NCBI GenBank assembly: GCA_964492335.1 | Contig: CAZBJX010000009.1 | Span: forward strand, 1-64,000 | Direction: 5' to 3' | DNA: 64,000 bases | From: JAFGCL01 sp964492335 | Lineage (GTDB): Bacteria; Chloroflexota; Dehalococcoidia; UBA2247; RBG-13-53-26 | Shown here: positions 50,191 through 57,875 of the stretch, one piece after another | Numbering within the stretch: the stretch's first letter is position 1 | Layout: each line of letters begins with the position of its first letter | Notes under the pieces: model-generated | What the model was told of the DNA's origin: nothing | Database searches by the model: none | What the model saw: the letters and a program-made list of their open reading frames with translations, nothing else | Translations under genes and position numbers: made by a program

Positions 50191-51096
50191 ATGAGAAGGA
50201 AGATCGGAGTTGTCCTCGGCGTACTGGGAGTGCTCGCCCTGGTCTTCGGCGTAGTGTGGGTTACCGTTATCTGGCCCGGCCTGGCCAGGATCCCGGCCAA
50301 TCTGGTGCAGCAGGTCGACCTGCAGGGCACCATGACCCTGTTCGAGCCGGAGCACGGCGGCCCGGTCACCTACGATGTCGCCACCCACCGGAAGTACACG
50401 GCGCAGAGCGCGACGGGCGATGTGGTGTACCTGCGGGAAGACATCTGGGCCGAGGACACCGCCACCAGCCGGGAGGTCTTCCGCGACCAGTTTCTCCTGG
50501 GGATCGACCGGGTAACGCGGCAGAACGTGGAGGGGCTGGGGGACGGGTGCGGCGGTGGCCACTACAACTTCCCCTTCGACGTGAGCAAGGACAAGGTATA
50601 CCCGTTCTGGAACGAAGGGAATCCGGCCAACCTGGACTGCGTGTTCGTTGAGGAGACGGACTTCCGGGGACTGCACGTCTACGTCTTCGAGATGACCACT
50701 CCGGAGGGCGGGCTTTCCCTGCCGGCCAGCTTCGACACGCCTGCCATGACCATCAACCAGACCATCAGGATGTGGGTGGAGCCCGTGAGCGGCATGCCGC
50801 TGCAGATCGCCGATCGCACCACGAGGACCGGCCAGGTCCCGGTGCCCGACAAGGACTTCCCCAACACCACCCCTTACTCGTATCAGACCGTGACCTTCTT
50901 CGAGGATGACCTGACCTTCACCGAAGACACCGTGGCCGGCCTGGTCGATGACGCCAAAGCCGCCAAGACCCAGGTGGCCCTGGGCAAGAAGCTGCTGCCC
51001 TGGCTGTCCATAAGCAGCGGCATCCTGCTGGTGCTGGTCGGGGTGTTCCTGACCCTCAAACCGGGCAGGGCCCCCGCGGCGCCAACCAGGGAGTAG
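50191..51096 (+). CDS. DUF3068 (PorA-like) membrane-anchored protein
   Basis: The 301-residue protein has an N-terminal membrane helix (about residues 5-28), a long extracytoplasmic domain with four or more Trp and Cys residues, and a C-terminal helix (about 270-290, LPWLSISSGILLVLVGVFLTL). The core ASREVFRDQFLLGIDR-like and ANLVQQVDLQGTMTLFEPEHGG segments fit DUF3068, common in Actinobacteria. It may be a cell-envelope protein; function is unknown. AAGGGA lies 10 nt upstream. Confidence 0.72.
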   Translation: MRRKIGVVLGVLGVLALVFGVVWVTVIWPGLARIPANLVQQVDLQGTMTLFEPEHGGPVTYDVATHRKYTAQSATGDVVYLREDIWAEDTATSREVFRDQFLLGIDRVTRQNVEGLGDGCGGGHYNFPFDVSKDKVYPFWNEGNPANLDCVFVEETDFRGLHVYVFEMTTPEGGLSLPASFDTPAMTINQTIRMWVEPVSGMPLQIADRTTRTGQVPVPDKDFPNTTPYSYQTVTFFEDDLTFTEDTVAGLVDDAKAAKTQVALGKKLLPWLSISSGILLVLVGVFLTLKPGRAPAAPTRE

Positions 51097-51225
51097 AAGG
51101 CCCAGCCCGGGGGCGGCGCCGCCCCCCCCGGTCGGTGGCGGAGTCCGGAAGACAGGCCTGCGCCACCGGCCCGGGGGCAGCCGCCACTGCCTTCAGGACC
51201 GGCGCTTTTCTCCGGGCCGGCGGGG

Positions 51226-51234
51226 TGCTAAAAT
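51226..51234 (+). promoter_or_regulatory. Extended -10 promoter of the ABC operon
   Basis: TGCTAAAAT lies 27 nt before the ATPase start codon. Confidence 0.3.
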
Positions 51235-51260
51235 GACGGCGCCGGAGGGCTCGCAAGAGC

Positions 51261-52172
51261 ATGAACGCCGTCGACAGCGCAGTCCAGGTCTCCAACGTCA
51301 CCAAACGTTTCGGCAACGTGACGGCGGCCGCCGGCGTCTCCTTCGAGGTAGCCCGCGGGGACATCTTCGGGCTGATCGGGCCAAACGGCGCCGGCAAGAC
51401 CACCGTCATCCGCCTGCTGATGGAGATCATCAGGCCGGACTCGGGGCAGGTCCGCATACTGGGGGAGCTCTTCAGTGAAGCCACCAAGGACCGCATCGGG
51501 TATCTCCCCGAGGAGCGCGGGCTCTACAAGAAGCTCTCCGTGACGGAGACGCTTTCCTATCTCTCGTCGCTGAAGGGGGTTTCCGGGCCGGTGGTGCGGC
51601 GGCGCGCGACCATGCTCCTGGAGCGCACCGGCATGCTCCCCCACCAGGAGAAGAAGGTGGAGGAGCTGTCCAAGGGCATGGCCCAGCTCATCCAGTTCAT
51701 CGCCACCATACTGCACGACCCGGAGCTGGTCATCCTGGATGAGCCGTTCTACGGCCTCGACCCGGTGAACACGCGGCTGATCAAGGACATGGTGGGGGAG
51801 CTGCGCCGGGAGGGCCGGACCGTCATCCTCAGCACCCACATGATGAACGAGGTGGAGGAGCTCTGCGACCGGATAGTGATGATCAGCGGGGGGCGCCCGG
51901 TGCTCTACGGCAACCTGGCCGACATCAAGGGCCGCTTTCGCACCAACTCGGTGTTCCTCTCCGTCGATGGCCACCCGGGCCACATGGACGGGGTCACCGC
52001 GGTCAGGGACCACGGGACCCACCTGGAGCTGGCCCTCGACACGCGGACCAGCCCCCAGGCGGTGCTGGCCTCCCTCGTCGGCCGGGGCATCAACGTCCGC
52101 CGCTTCGAGGTGGCCACTCCTCCGCTCTCCGAGATCTTCATCCGGGTGGCCAGGGGAGGGCCCGGTGAATAA
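51261..52172 (+). CDS. ABC transporter ATP-binding protein (ABC-2 type exporter)
   Basis: The 303-residue ATPase has Walker A GLIGPNGAGKTTVIRL, the signature ELSKGMAQLIQF, Walker B ELVILDEPFYGLDP and the H-loop LSTHMMNEVEELCD. A C-terminal NatA-type extension follows. It overlaps the permease gene by 8 nt. The N-terminal fragment at 36.5 kb is a related but separate gene. Confidence 0.92.
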   Translation: MNAVDSAVQVSNVTKRFGNVTAAAGVSFEVARGDIFGLIGPNGAGKTTVIRLLMEIIRPDSGQVRILGELFSEATKDRIGYLPEERGLYKKLSVTETLSYLSSLKGVSGPVVRRRATMLLERTGMLPHQEKKVEELSKGMAQLIQFIATILHDPELVILDEPFYGLDPVNTRLIKDMVGELRREGRTVILSTHMMNEVEELCDRIVMISGGRPVLYGNLADIKGRFRTNSVFLSVDGHPGHMDGVTAVRDHGTHLELALDTRTSPQAVLASLVGRGINVRRFEVATPPLSEIFIRVARGGPGE

Positions 52173-53373
52173 GACGCTGATCGTGTTCCGGCACGAGCTG
52201 CTGGTTACCTTGAGGAGGAAGTCCTTCATCCTGGTCACCCTGGCCGTGCCGCTGCTGATGCTGGCGGGATACGGGATCTACCAGGGCGTGCAGCGGTGGC
52301 ACCACCCCCCGGAGGCCGAGACCAGGATCGGCTGCGTGGACCTGGCCGGCGGCTTCGACCGGTACGACGGCCCCGGGGCCGACTTCGTCCCCTGCCCCGA
52401 CGTGGCCGAGGCCACGGCCTCCCTCCTGGCCGGGGAGATCAGCGAGTTCTTCGTAATCCCGCCGGACTACCTCCAGACCGGCCTCATCGTCAGGTACACC
52501 ACGCGGCGGGAGATGCAGGCGCCACCGGAGTCGGTGGCCGGCATCACTGACTTCCTGATCACCAACCTCATCGGGGACCAGGCCAGCGCCGAGGTCCTGG
52601 AGCGGGTCAGGGCGCCCGCCATACTCAGTTCCATCAGGCTGGATGACACGGGGCACGCGACCGAAGGGCAGGACATGTTCCTGCATTTCTTCCTGCCGTA
52701 CATCTTCGCCATGCTGCTGGTGTTCTCCATCTTCTTCGCTTCCGGGTACCTGCTGCAGGGGGTATCCGAGGAGAAGGAGAGCCGGCTGATCGAGGTGCTG
52801 CTGTCTTCGGTCTCGGCCAGGCAGCTCCTGGCCGGCAAAGTGCTGGGCCTGGGAGCGGCCGGCCTGGCCCAGATGCTCCTGTGGATGGCCTCCCTGTGGG
52901 TGCTCATTGACGTTGGCCTGTCCCGGATCCCGTCCCTGAGCGATGCGTCCCTGCCTCCGGGCCTTATCGCCCTGGCGCTGGCATACTACGTGCTGGGATA
53001 CCTGCTGTTCGGCGTGGTGATGGCCGTCCTGGGCTCGCTGGGGACCACGGCCCGGGAGTCCCAGAGCTGGTCCAGCATCGTTTCGCTCGCGGCCGTGGTG
53101 CCCCTCTTCTTCCTCACCCTGATCATCGAGAACCCGGGCCACCCCATCGCCGTCGTCCTGACCCTCATCCCGCCCACGGCCCCGATCACGGCCGTGATGA
53201 GGCTGTCGGCGGAGGGGGTGCCGGCCTGGCAGCTGGCCCTGAGCCTGGCCCTGCTGGCAGCGGCCATAGTCTTCGGCGTGTGGGCCGGCGCCAAGATATT
53301 CCGGGCCTCGCTCCTGATGTACGGCAAGAGGCCGGGCCCCCGCGAGATCGCCCGCTTCATCAGAGAGGCCTGA
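52165..53373 (+). CDS. ABC-2 type transporter permease
   Basis: The 402-residue protein starts at GTG 52165 (GGGAGGG upstream). It has an N-terminal helix (KSFILVTLAVPLLMLAGYGIY), a long extracytoplasmic loop (about 45-170) and six C-terminal helices. The EKESRLIEVLLSSVSARQLLAGKVLGLGAAGL segment is the NatB/ABC-2 signature. It pairs with the ATPase as an exporter, perhaps of sodium, drugs or lipids. Confidence 0.9.
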   Translation: MNKTLIVFRHELLVTLRRKSFILVTLAVPLLMLAGYGIYQGVQRWHHPPEAETRIGCVDLAGGFDRYDGPGADFVPCPDVAEATASLLAGEISEFFVIPPDYLQTGLIVRYTTRREMQAPPESVAGITDFLITNLIGDQASAEVLERVRAPAILSSIRLDDTGHATEGQDMFLHFFLPYIFAMLLVFSIFFASGYLLQGVSEEKESRLIEVLLSSVSARQLLAGKVLGLGAAGLAQMLLWMASLWVLIDVGLSRIPSLSDASLPPGLIALALAYYVLGYLLFGVVMAVLGSLGTTARESQSWSSIVSLAAVVPLFFLTLIIENPGHPIAVVLTLIPPTAPITAVMRLSAEGVPAWQLALSLALLAAAIVFGVWAGAKIFRASLLMYGKRPGPREIARFIREA

Positions 53374-53392
53374 CGCGGCAGCCGCTGGCGGT

Positions 53393-53905
53393 TCAGGGAT
53401 ACGGGAGGGGCTGCCTCATCCTGAGCTCTTCCAGCGCTCTCCGGCGCACCTTCATCAGGGCTTCCCTGAGGCCCTCCTGCTCTCGTGACGAGAGGCTGGA
53501 CATGATGCTGTGAATGGCGCTGACCTCCATCACTTTGCGGTAGGCCTTCTCTCCCTTGTCCGTCATGGCCACCCGCACCATGTTCTTCCGCTGGAGGTCC
53601 CTGACCCTCTTGATCAGGCCCTGCTTCTCCATGCGGGAGAGAAGGCCGGAGATGGTATGGGGCTCCCTGAACAGGGACCGGGATATCTCGGCCGGTGTCA
53701 CCGGCCGTTCCTCGCTCTTGACGACCATCAGCACCTCAGCATGCATCTGCGGCACGCCCAGATGCCTCAGCTCCGCCTCCGACGCCCGGATGGCCGCGTG
53801 CTGGGCCTGGTTGAGCAGTGTCCAGAGCTCATTCTCCTGACCAACCCTTGCCTTCTCCCGACCAGCACTTGCCTTCGCCCGACCAACGCTCGCCTTCGCC
53901 TTCAT
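53393..53905 (-). CDS. MarR-family transcriptional regulator
   Basis: The 170-residue regulator has the winged-helix core ELWTLLNQAQHAAIRASEAEL, PVTPAEISRSLFREPHTISGLLSRMEKQGLIKRVRDLQRKNMVRVAMTDKGEKAYRK. I chose ATG 53905 (GGGAGGTGGGAGC upstream). The first 25 residues are Lys/Ala-rich and come from 21-bp DNA repeats. It is convergent with the ABC operon, whose expression it may control. Confidence 0.88.
   Translation of the reverse strand: MKAKASVGRAKASAGREKARVGQENELWTLLNQAQHAAIRASEAELRHLGVPQMHAEVLMVVKSEERPVTPAEISRSLFREPHTISGLLSRMEKQGLIKRVRDLQRKNMVRVAMTDKGEKAYRKVMEVSAIHSIMSSLSSREQEGLREALMKVRRRALEELRMRQPLPYP
53838..53900 (-). repeat. Three 21-bp tandem repeats in the MarR gene
   Basis: Units at 53838-53858, 53859-53879 and 53880-53900 share the core TGGTCGGGCGAAGGCAAG (minus strand) and encode the repeated Gly-Arg-x-Lys-Ala heptads of the N-terminal arm. 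Copy number may vary by slippage. Confidence 0.85.
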
Positions 53906-54092
53906 TGCTCCCACCTCCCGAATCAACGCTTCGCGCGCCCTGGCAATGTCCCACTGAACGGCAGACGCCTCTCCGGGGAACACGGGCTTGGAGAAGAGTC
54001 CCCCCTATCCCGGGCCAGATCACATCGCAGGCGAATTACCGATAGCCACCCCCAGGCAACCGGCGGATGCAGCGGCAGGAGTCGCTGCGCCC

Positions 54093-54122
54093 ATCTTAAA
54101 CGACAGGATCATCGCATGTCAA
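54093..54122 (-). promoter_or_regulatory. Candidate promoter of the MarR gene
   Basis: TTGACA (54117-54122), an 18-nt spacer and TAAGAT (54093-54098) lie on the minus strand about 190 nt before the start codon. Confidence 0.4.
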
Positions 54123-54142
54123 GGGCCGGTGTGGTGGTTCTA

Positions 54143-54290
54143 TGATTGTGACACCCCTCAATGGTTCAGTGAAAATGTCACCCTATGAAGGAGACGGTGA
54201 CGTTGAATCAGAGGCAACAGCAGCGACTGACGGCATTGAACAGGGTGCAGAGAGGAGAGCCGACGGGGGAGCGTCCCCGGACAAGGGAAC
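54143..54290 (+). mobile_element. Insertion-sequence remnant (left end with transposase N-terminus)
   Basis: A TGTGACACC...GTGAAAATGTCACCC stretch like the inverted-repeat end of some IS elements is followed by an ATG at 54185 reading MKETVTLNQRQQQRLTALN and RVQRGE, which matches the N-terminus of ISNCY-like transposases. After about 25 residues the reading becomes unrelated. Only the start of the element remains, so it is inactive. The family is a guess. Confidence 0.5.
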
Positions 54291-54424
54291 GCGGCCCGCC
54301 CGGGCGACTAATATGGCAGAAAGCGCAGAGGGTGGGCGGCCTGGCAACGCGGGTCCGGCCGGATTCGCGGCCCCGCAGGCGCGCCCGGCAGGTACGGAGA
54401 ATGGCAGGGACCAGAAGACCATAC

Positions 54425-54709
54425 ATGCGGCACAGCTACCGCTACGAGTGCATGCTGGGGACCACCTTCAAGAGCGTCGCCGGCCACCTGGACGCCTGCT
54501 GCCTGCGGAACTCGGACGGCGATGACGGCTGCGCCGTCTCGGCCCAGTGCCGCCGGTGGTGGGACAAGAAGTGCAATCGCACCCGCCCGGAGCTCTCCGA
54601 GGAGGAGATAGTGGCCATCATCGCCCAGTTCGAGGAAGTCCGGGAGGTGTGGCTGCGGAAGAAGGCCCTCTCCGATCCGGCCCGCGGCCGGGTGCCGGTG
54701 AGCTGCTGA
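54425..54709 (+). CDS. Small Cys-rich protein, unknown function
   Basis: The 94-residue product MRHSYRYECMLGTTFKSVAG continues with CCLRNSDGDDGCAVSAQCRRWWDKKC and a helical C-terminus (LSEEEIVAIIAQFEEVREVWLRK). Seven cysteines suggest metal binding or disulfides. No family is recognised. The frame is open upstream into the IS remnant, so it could be expressed as a fusion; no ribosome site precedes the ATG. Confidence 0.5.
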   Translation: MRHSYRYECMLGTTFKSVAGHLDACCLRNSDGDDGCAVSAQCRRWWDKKCNRTRPELSEEEIVAIIAQFEEVREVWLRKKALSDPARGRVPVSC

Positions 54710-54856
54710 GCCGCCGGCCACCCCACCCACGCCCTGCCGGGGCGCTGCATTCCCGCGGACTCCCCTGATTCCCGGAGACCACCGCGGCGCCCGCATGCCC
54801 GGGCCCGGCCCTGATCCCGCTCCGGCCGCCCGGAGCTTCCCAGGGGTTGCGGCGGC

Positions 54857-54865
54857 TGATATACT
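54857..54865 (+). promoter_or_regulatory. Extended -10 promoter of the rhomboid gene
   Basis: TGATATACT fits an extended -10 box, 75 nt before the start codon at 54941. Confidence 0.3.
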
Positions 54866-54940
54866 GGCATCCGTGCCGCCGGGCCGCCAGGGCCAGCCTT
54901 GGCGCCGGTTGCAGCGCAGTGGCTTTGCCTCGAGGCTAGG

Positions 54941-55579
54941 ATGAGAGAGTACCGCCGCCCGAACCCGACCGGTGTCCTGGTGGTCATCCTGGTCAACATC
55001 CTGGTGTTCATTCTCACCCAGTTGCGCCCGGAATACATCTTCAACATGTCCCGCCCCTCCGCCTTCCGCCTGGGCCTGCACCCGGCCACCTTCTCCAGCC
55101 AGCCCTGGACGCTGCTCACCAGCTGCTTCGTGCACCACGACTTCTTCCACATCCTGGCCAACATGGTGACCCTCTACTTCTTCGGCACCTACCTGACCAT
55201 GCTGGTGGGAGAGGCCAAGTTCCTGGGCACATACCTCCTGGGCGGGCTGGTGGGCAGCGCCGCCTACCTGCTCTGGGCCCTCTACGCACCGTGGAGCGAC
55301 CCGCAGGGCCGCTACACGGTAGCCATGGGGGCCTCCGGCGCGGTCTTCGCCGTCGGCGGCGCCCTGTCCGTCCTGCAGCCCAACCTCAAAGTGCTCCTGT
55401 TCTTCGTCATCCCCATGCCCTTGTGGCTGGCCGTCATCGGGGGCTTCCTGCTGCTGACCCTGCTGGCGACCAATTACGGCATCGCCTGGGAAGCCCACCT
55501 GGGCGGCCTGGTGGTCGGCCTGGCCGCCGGCCTGCTCTTCCGCAGAAGGCCTCGCCCGCGCGACCGCTATCTCCTCTAG
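54941..55579 (+). CDS. Rhomboid-family intramembrane serine protease
   Basis: The 212-residue protein has six membrane segments, the conserved HHDFFHILANMVTLYFFG region in the second helix, catalytic serine in VAMGASGAVFAVGG near residue 130 and catalytic histidine in WEAHLGGLVVGL near residue 187. Rhomboids cleave membrane proteins within the bilayer. It starts at ATG 54941; the C-terminus is basic (RRRPRPRDRYLL). Confidence 0.9.
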   Translation: MREYRRPNPTGVLVVILVNILVFILTQLRPEYIFNMSRPSAFRLGLHPATFSSQPWTLLTSCFVHHDFFHILANMVTLYFFGTYLTMLVGEAKFLGTYLLGGLVGSAAYLLWALYAPWSDPQGRYTVAMGASGAVFAVGGALSVLQPNLKVLLFFVIPMPLWLAVIGGFLLLTLLATNYGIAWEAHLGGLVVGLAAGLLFRRRPRPRDRYLL

Positions 55580-55608
55580 GCCGCACGTTATGAGGAAGGG
55601 GGGCTCTG

Positions 55609-55696
55609 ATGGAAGCGGCAGTGCTCCGGGCCCCGGGACATCCGCGTGGAGACGGTGGACCCCGGGACCGCCGTCAAGGGGGTGGTCACAGGCTGA
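55609..55696 (+). pseudogene. Remnant of a zinc alcohol dehydrogenase gene (5' end)
   Basis: An ATG at 55609 with AGGAAGGGG upstream reads MEAAVLRAPG. One frame shift then gives DIRVETVDPGTAVKGVVTG and a stop. This matches the first 28 residues of zinc alcohol dehydrogenases (MKAAVLxxPGDIRVEEV). Only the start remains, just upstream of the flavoprotein array that carries a complete alcohol dehydrogenase at 59.7 kb. Confidence 0.5.
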
Positions 55697-55697
55697 C

Positions 55698-55726
55698 TTG
55701 ACATTCCCTCCGGTGCTGGTTATATT
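55698..55726 (+). promoter_or_regulatory. Promoter upstream of the flavoprotein array
   Basis: TTGACA (55698-55703), a 17-nt spacer and TATATT (55721-55726) predict a start near 55733, giving a leader of about 440 nt before the first flavoprotein gene. Confidence 0.65.
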
Positions 55727-55732
55727 GACAAT

Positions 55733-56171
55733 ACTCGGTAGCTTGGCAACACTCCTGCAGTCGCAAACAGTTTGCTGCTACCTAAGTAGGGTGGGGACCC
55801 AGTAGCCGCAGGACAGATCCGGCCTTGGCTTGTGTTGGAGCGAGCTTCATCGGCGCAGCTTCGCGCACCGGGGTGTCCGGGAGGCCGGCGGCCAGTCTGT
55901 TAAGTGACATGATCACCGCCCGATCGGGCGGTGATCATCCTTCGGGGGGGTTATGTAGAGAGGAAGGGGGTACCGTCAGGCGGAAGCGTCCTCTTCTCAC
56001 GGGAGTGCAGGGCGGCTGACCATTTCCGGCGCCATCCCGCCAGGCCGGCGCCGGAGGACGACACCACGAAAGGGGGAGTGCGGATCGAGTTACTCATGAC
56101 TACCATCTCCAACGGCCTTCAAAGAAGACACCCCACAGGCAGGCGCCTGATTATAAGGAGAGGAGACTAGT
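55733..56171 (+). other. Structured leader upstream of the flavoprotein array
   Basis: No gene is visible in this stretch. It contains GGTAGC...GCTACC (55739-55784) with an inner GCAAAC-A-GTTTGC hairpin, a 30-nt palindrome at 55909-55938, and G-rich segments. The first array gene has AAGGAGAGGAG at its start. Whether it is one regulatory leader or holds two transcripts cannot be told. Confidence 0.35.
55909..55938. terminator. 30-nt perfect palindrome in the leader
   Basis: ATGATCACCGCCCGAT followed by CGGGCGGTGATCAT forms a perfect self-complementary hairpin of about 13 bp with a tiny loop. CCTTCGGGGGGG follows instead of a T-run, so it is either an unusual terminator/antiterminator or a dimeric-protein site. 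Confidence 0.5.
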
Positions 56172-57860
56172 ATGCCGAGAGACGAGAGATACGACTTTGT
56201 TATTGTCGGCGGCGGGCCCAACGGCGTGACACTGGCCGCCTACCTGGCCAAGTGCGGCGAGAGCGTCTGCGTCCTGGAAGAGCGGCCAGAGGCCGGCGGC
56301 GCGGTCGAGAACACGGAGCCGATAGCCGGGGTCAAGATCAACCCCCACGCCATCATGATCTACGGATCATCGGCGCCCGGCTACGACCAGCTGGAGCTGT
56401 GGAAGTACGGCTGGCGGGTCGGCGAGAACGAGATGGGCGACCTGATGGCTGACGCCGCGCGCGGAGTGGCCGTGAGCACCGGCATGTCGCCGCTGACCCA
56501 GAAGGACCAGATGGGCTTCGCCAAGATGGCCGGGATGCTCACCTCCCCTACCTTCACCCAGGAGTTGCTCCGGTCGGTCTTCTGGACCCCGCCCCACCCC
56601 CCCGAGATCGAAGTGGACATAAACAACATCCCCTACATGCAGGTCTACAAGAAGCACCAGCCGGACGTATGGACCGAGGAGATGCTGGACTACGACCTCT
56701 TTGACCTGATGGACCAGCACCTGGAGAGCGAGCCGTGGAAGGTGCAGCAGGCCGTTATCGCCTGGTACTCCGGGGCCGCCGGCCACTGGAGGGGCGTGGC
56801 CGTCCCGGCCTGGTGCTGCGCCATCACCCTGCTGATCCTGGGACGCATGCGGCCGCCGCGCGGGGGCATGCACGACTACTTCCACGCCGTGATGCGGTGC
56901 GCGCTGGCCCACGGGGCCGTCGTCCGCACCTGCTGCCCCGTCGACGAGATCATGATCAACGACGGTGTGGCCGTGGGCGTGCGGCTGAGGGAGACGGCCA
57001 CCCAGGCGGCGAAGAAGATCTGGGCCAAGAAGGCCGTCGTCAGCGACGTGGACATCCGGCAGACCTGGAACAAGCTGGTGGGCAAGAACCACTGCGACCA
57101 GAGCCTGCTGCAGAAGGTCAATGACGTCAGCCTCAAGGGCGGCAGCATCTTCACCTTCCACTTCTACACCAAGGAGAGGCTGAAGCCCCGGAAGGCCTGG
57201 GCCGATGGCGGCTTCGTGGGCGGCGGGTACCCGCAGGACTCGCGCGAGATATACTACGACCATGTGGCCGACGTAGACGGCTGGCGGGGCAACCCCCGGG
57301 TGCCGCCCGAGAGGTTGCTGTGGCTCTCCACGCCGTACGTCAGGTTCGAGCCCACCGACAAGCAGGTCACCCGGCCCGAGGGGCACATCATGTCCCCGGT
57401 CTACTACCTGGTGCCTCCCCCGGAGTACCACGTCGAAAGCCCGGACGCCATCAACAAGATCAAGGACCAGCTCACCCAGCAGATCATCCAGGCTATGAGC
57501 GGCCCGTACGAGAACCTCAACTCCGACAACATCATCAAGACCTGGGCCAACAGCCCCTACGACACCGAGTTCCGCAACACCGGCCTCATCGGAGGCACCT
57601 GGTGCGGCACCCGGCACTGCGAAGACCAGTGGGCCGAGAACCGCCCCGCGCCAGAACTGGCCCGCTACAAGACGCCGATCGACGGGCTCTACCACTGCCA
57701 CCAGACTAGCAGCCATCCCGGCGGGCTCTTCCTGATGGCCCAGCCCTACAACCTGATGCACGTCCTGATCGAGGACGGCCTGGTCGAGCCGGGCCCCTGG
57801 TGGTACTCGGCGCCCTACTACATCCCGGCGCCGGGCAAGAAATCGGCGAAGCGGCCTTAA
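56172..57860 (+). CDS. FAD-dependent oxidoreductase, phytoene-desaturase-like, array copy 1
   Basis: The 562-residue protein begins YDFVIVGGGPNGVTLAAYLAKCGESVCVLEERPEAGGAVEN, with the FAD-binding GxGxxG and the second glycine pair, and closes with IDGLYHCHQTSSHPGGLFLMAQPYNLM, the usual C-terminal FAD segment. It is the first and most diverged of four paralogues: it has AGGAVENTE where the others have GGGLATEE. AAGGAGAGGAG precedes the ATG. The family includes carotenoid desaturases, isomerases and saturases. Substrate unknown. Confidence 0.88.
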   Translation: MPRDERYDFVIVGGGPNGVTLAAYLAKCGESVCVLEERPEAGGAVENTEPIAGVKINPHAIMIYGSSAPGYDQLELWKYGWRVGENEMGDLMADAARGVAVSTGMSPLTQKDQMGFAKMAGMLTSPTFTQELLRSVFWTPPHPPEIEVDINNIPYMQVYKKHQPDVWTEEMLDYDLFDLMDQHLESEPWKVQQAVIAWYSGAAGHWRGVAVPAWCCAITLLILGRMRPPRGGMHDYFHAVMRCALAHGAVVRTCCPVDEIMINDGVAVGVRLRETATQAAKKIWAKKAVVSDVDIRQTWNKLVGKNHCDQSLLQKVNDVSLKGGSIFTFHFYTKERLKPRKAWADGGFVGGGYPQDSREIYYDHVADVDGWRGNPRVPPERLLWLSTPYVRFEPTDKQVTRPEGHIMSPVYYLVPPPEYHVESPDAINKIKDQLTQQIIQAMSGPYENLNSDNIIKTWANSPYDTEFRNTGLIGGTWCGTRHCEDQWAENRPAPELARYKTPIDGLYHCHQTSSHPGGLFLMAQPYNLMHVLIEDGLVEPGPWWYSAPYYIPAPGKKSAKRP

Positions 57861-57875
57861 AGGAGGAGAACTGAG

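Noticed and set aside
55590..55805. 71-codon open frame after the rhomboid gene
   Set aside because: It crosses the promoter at 55698 and has no family. The ADH relic in another frame explains the sequence better.
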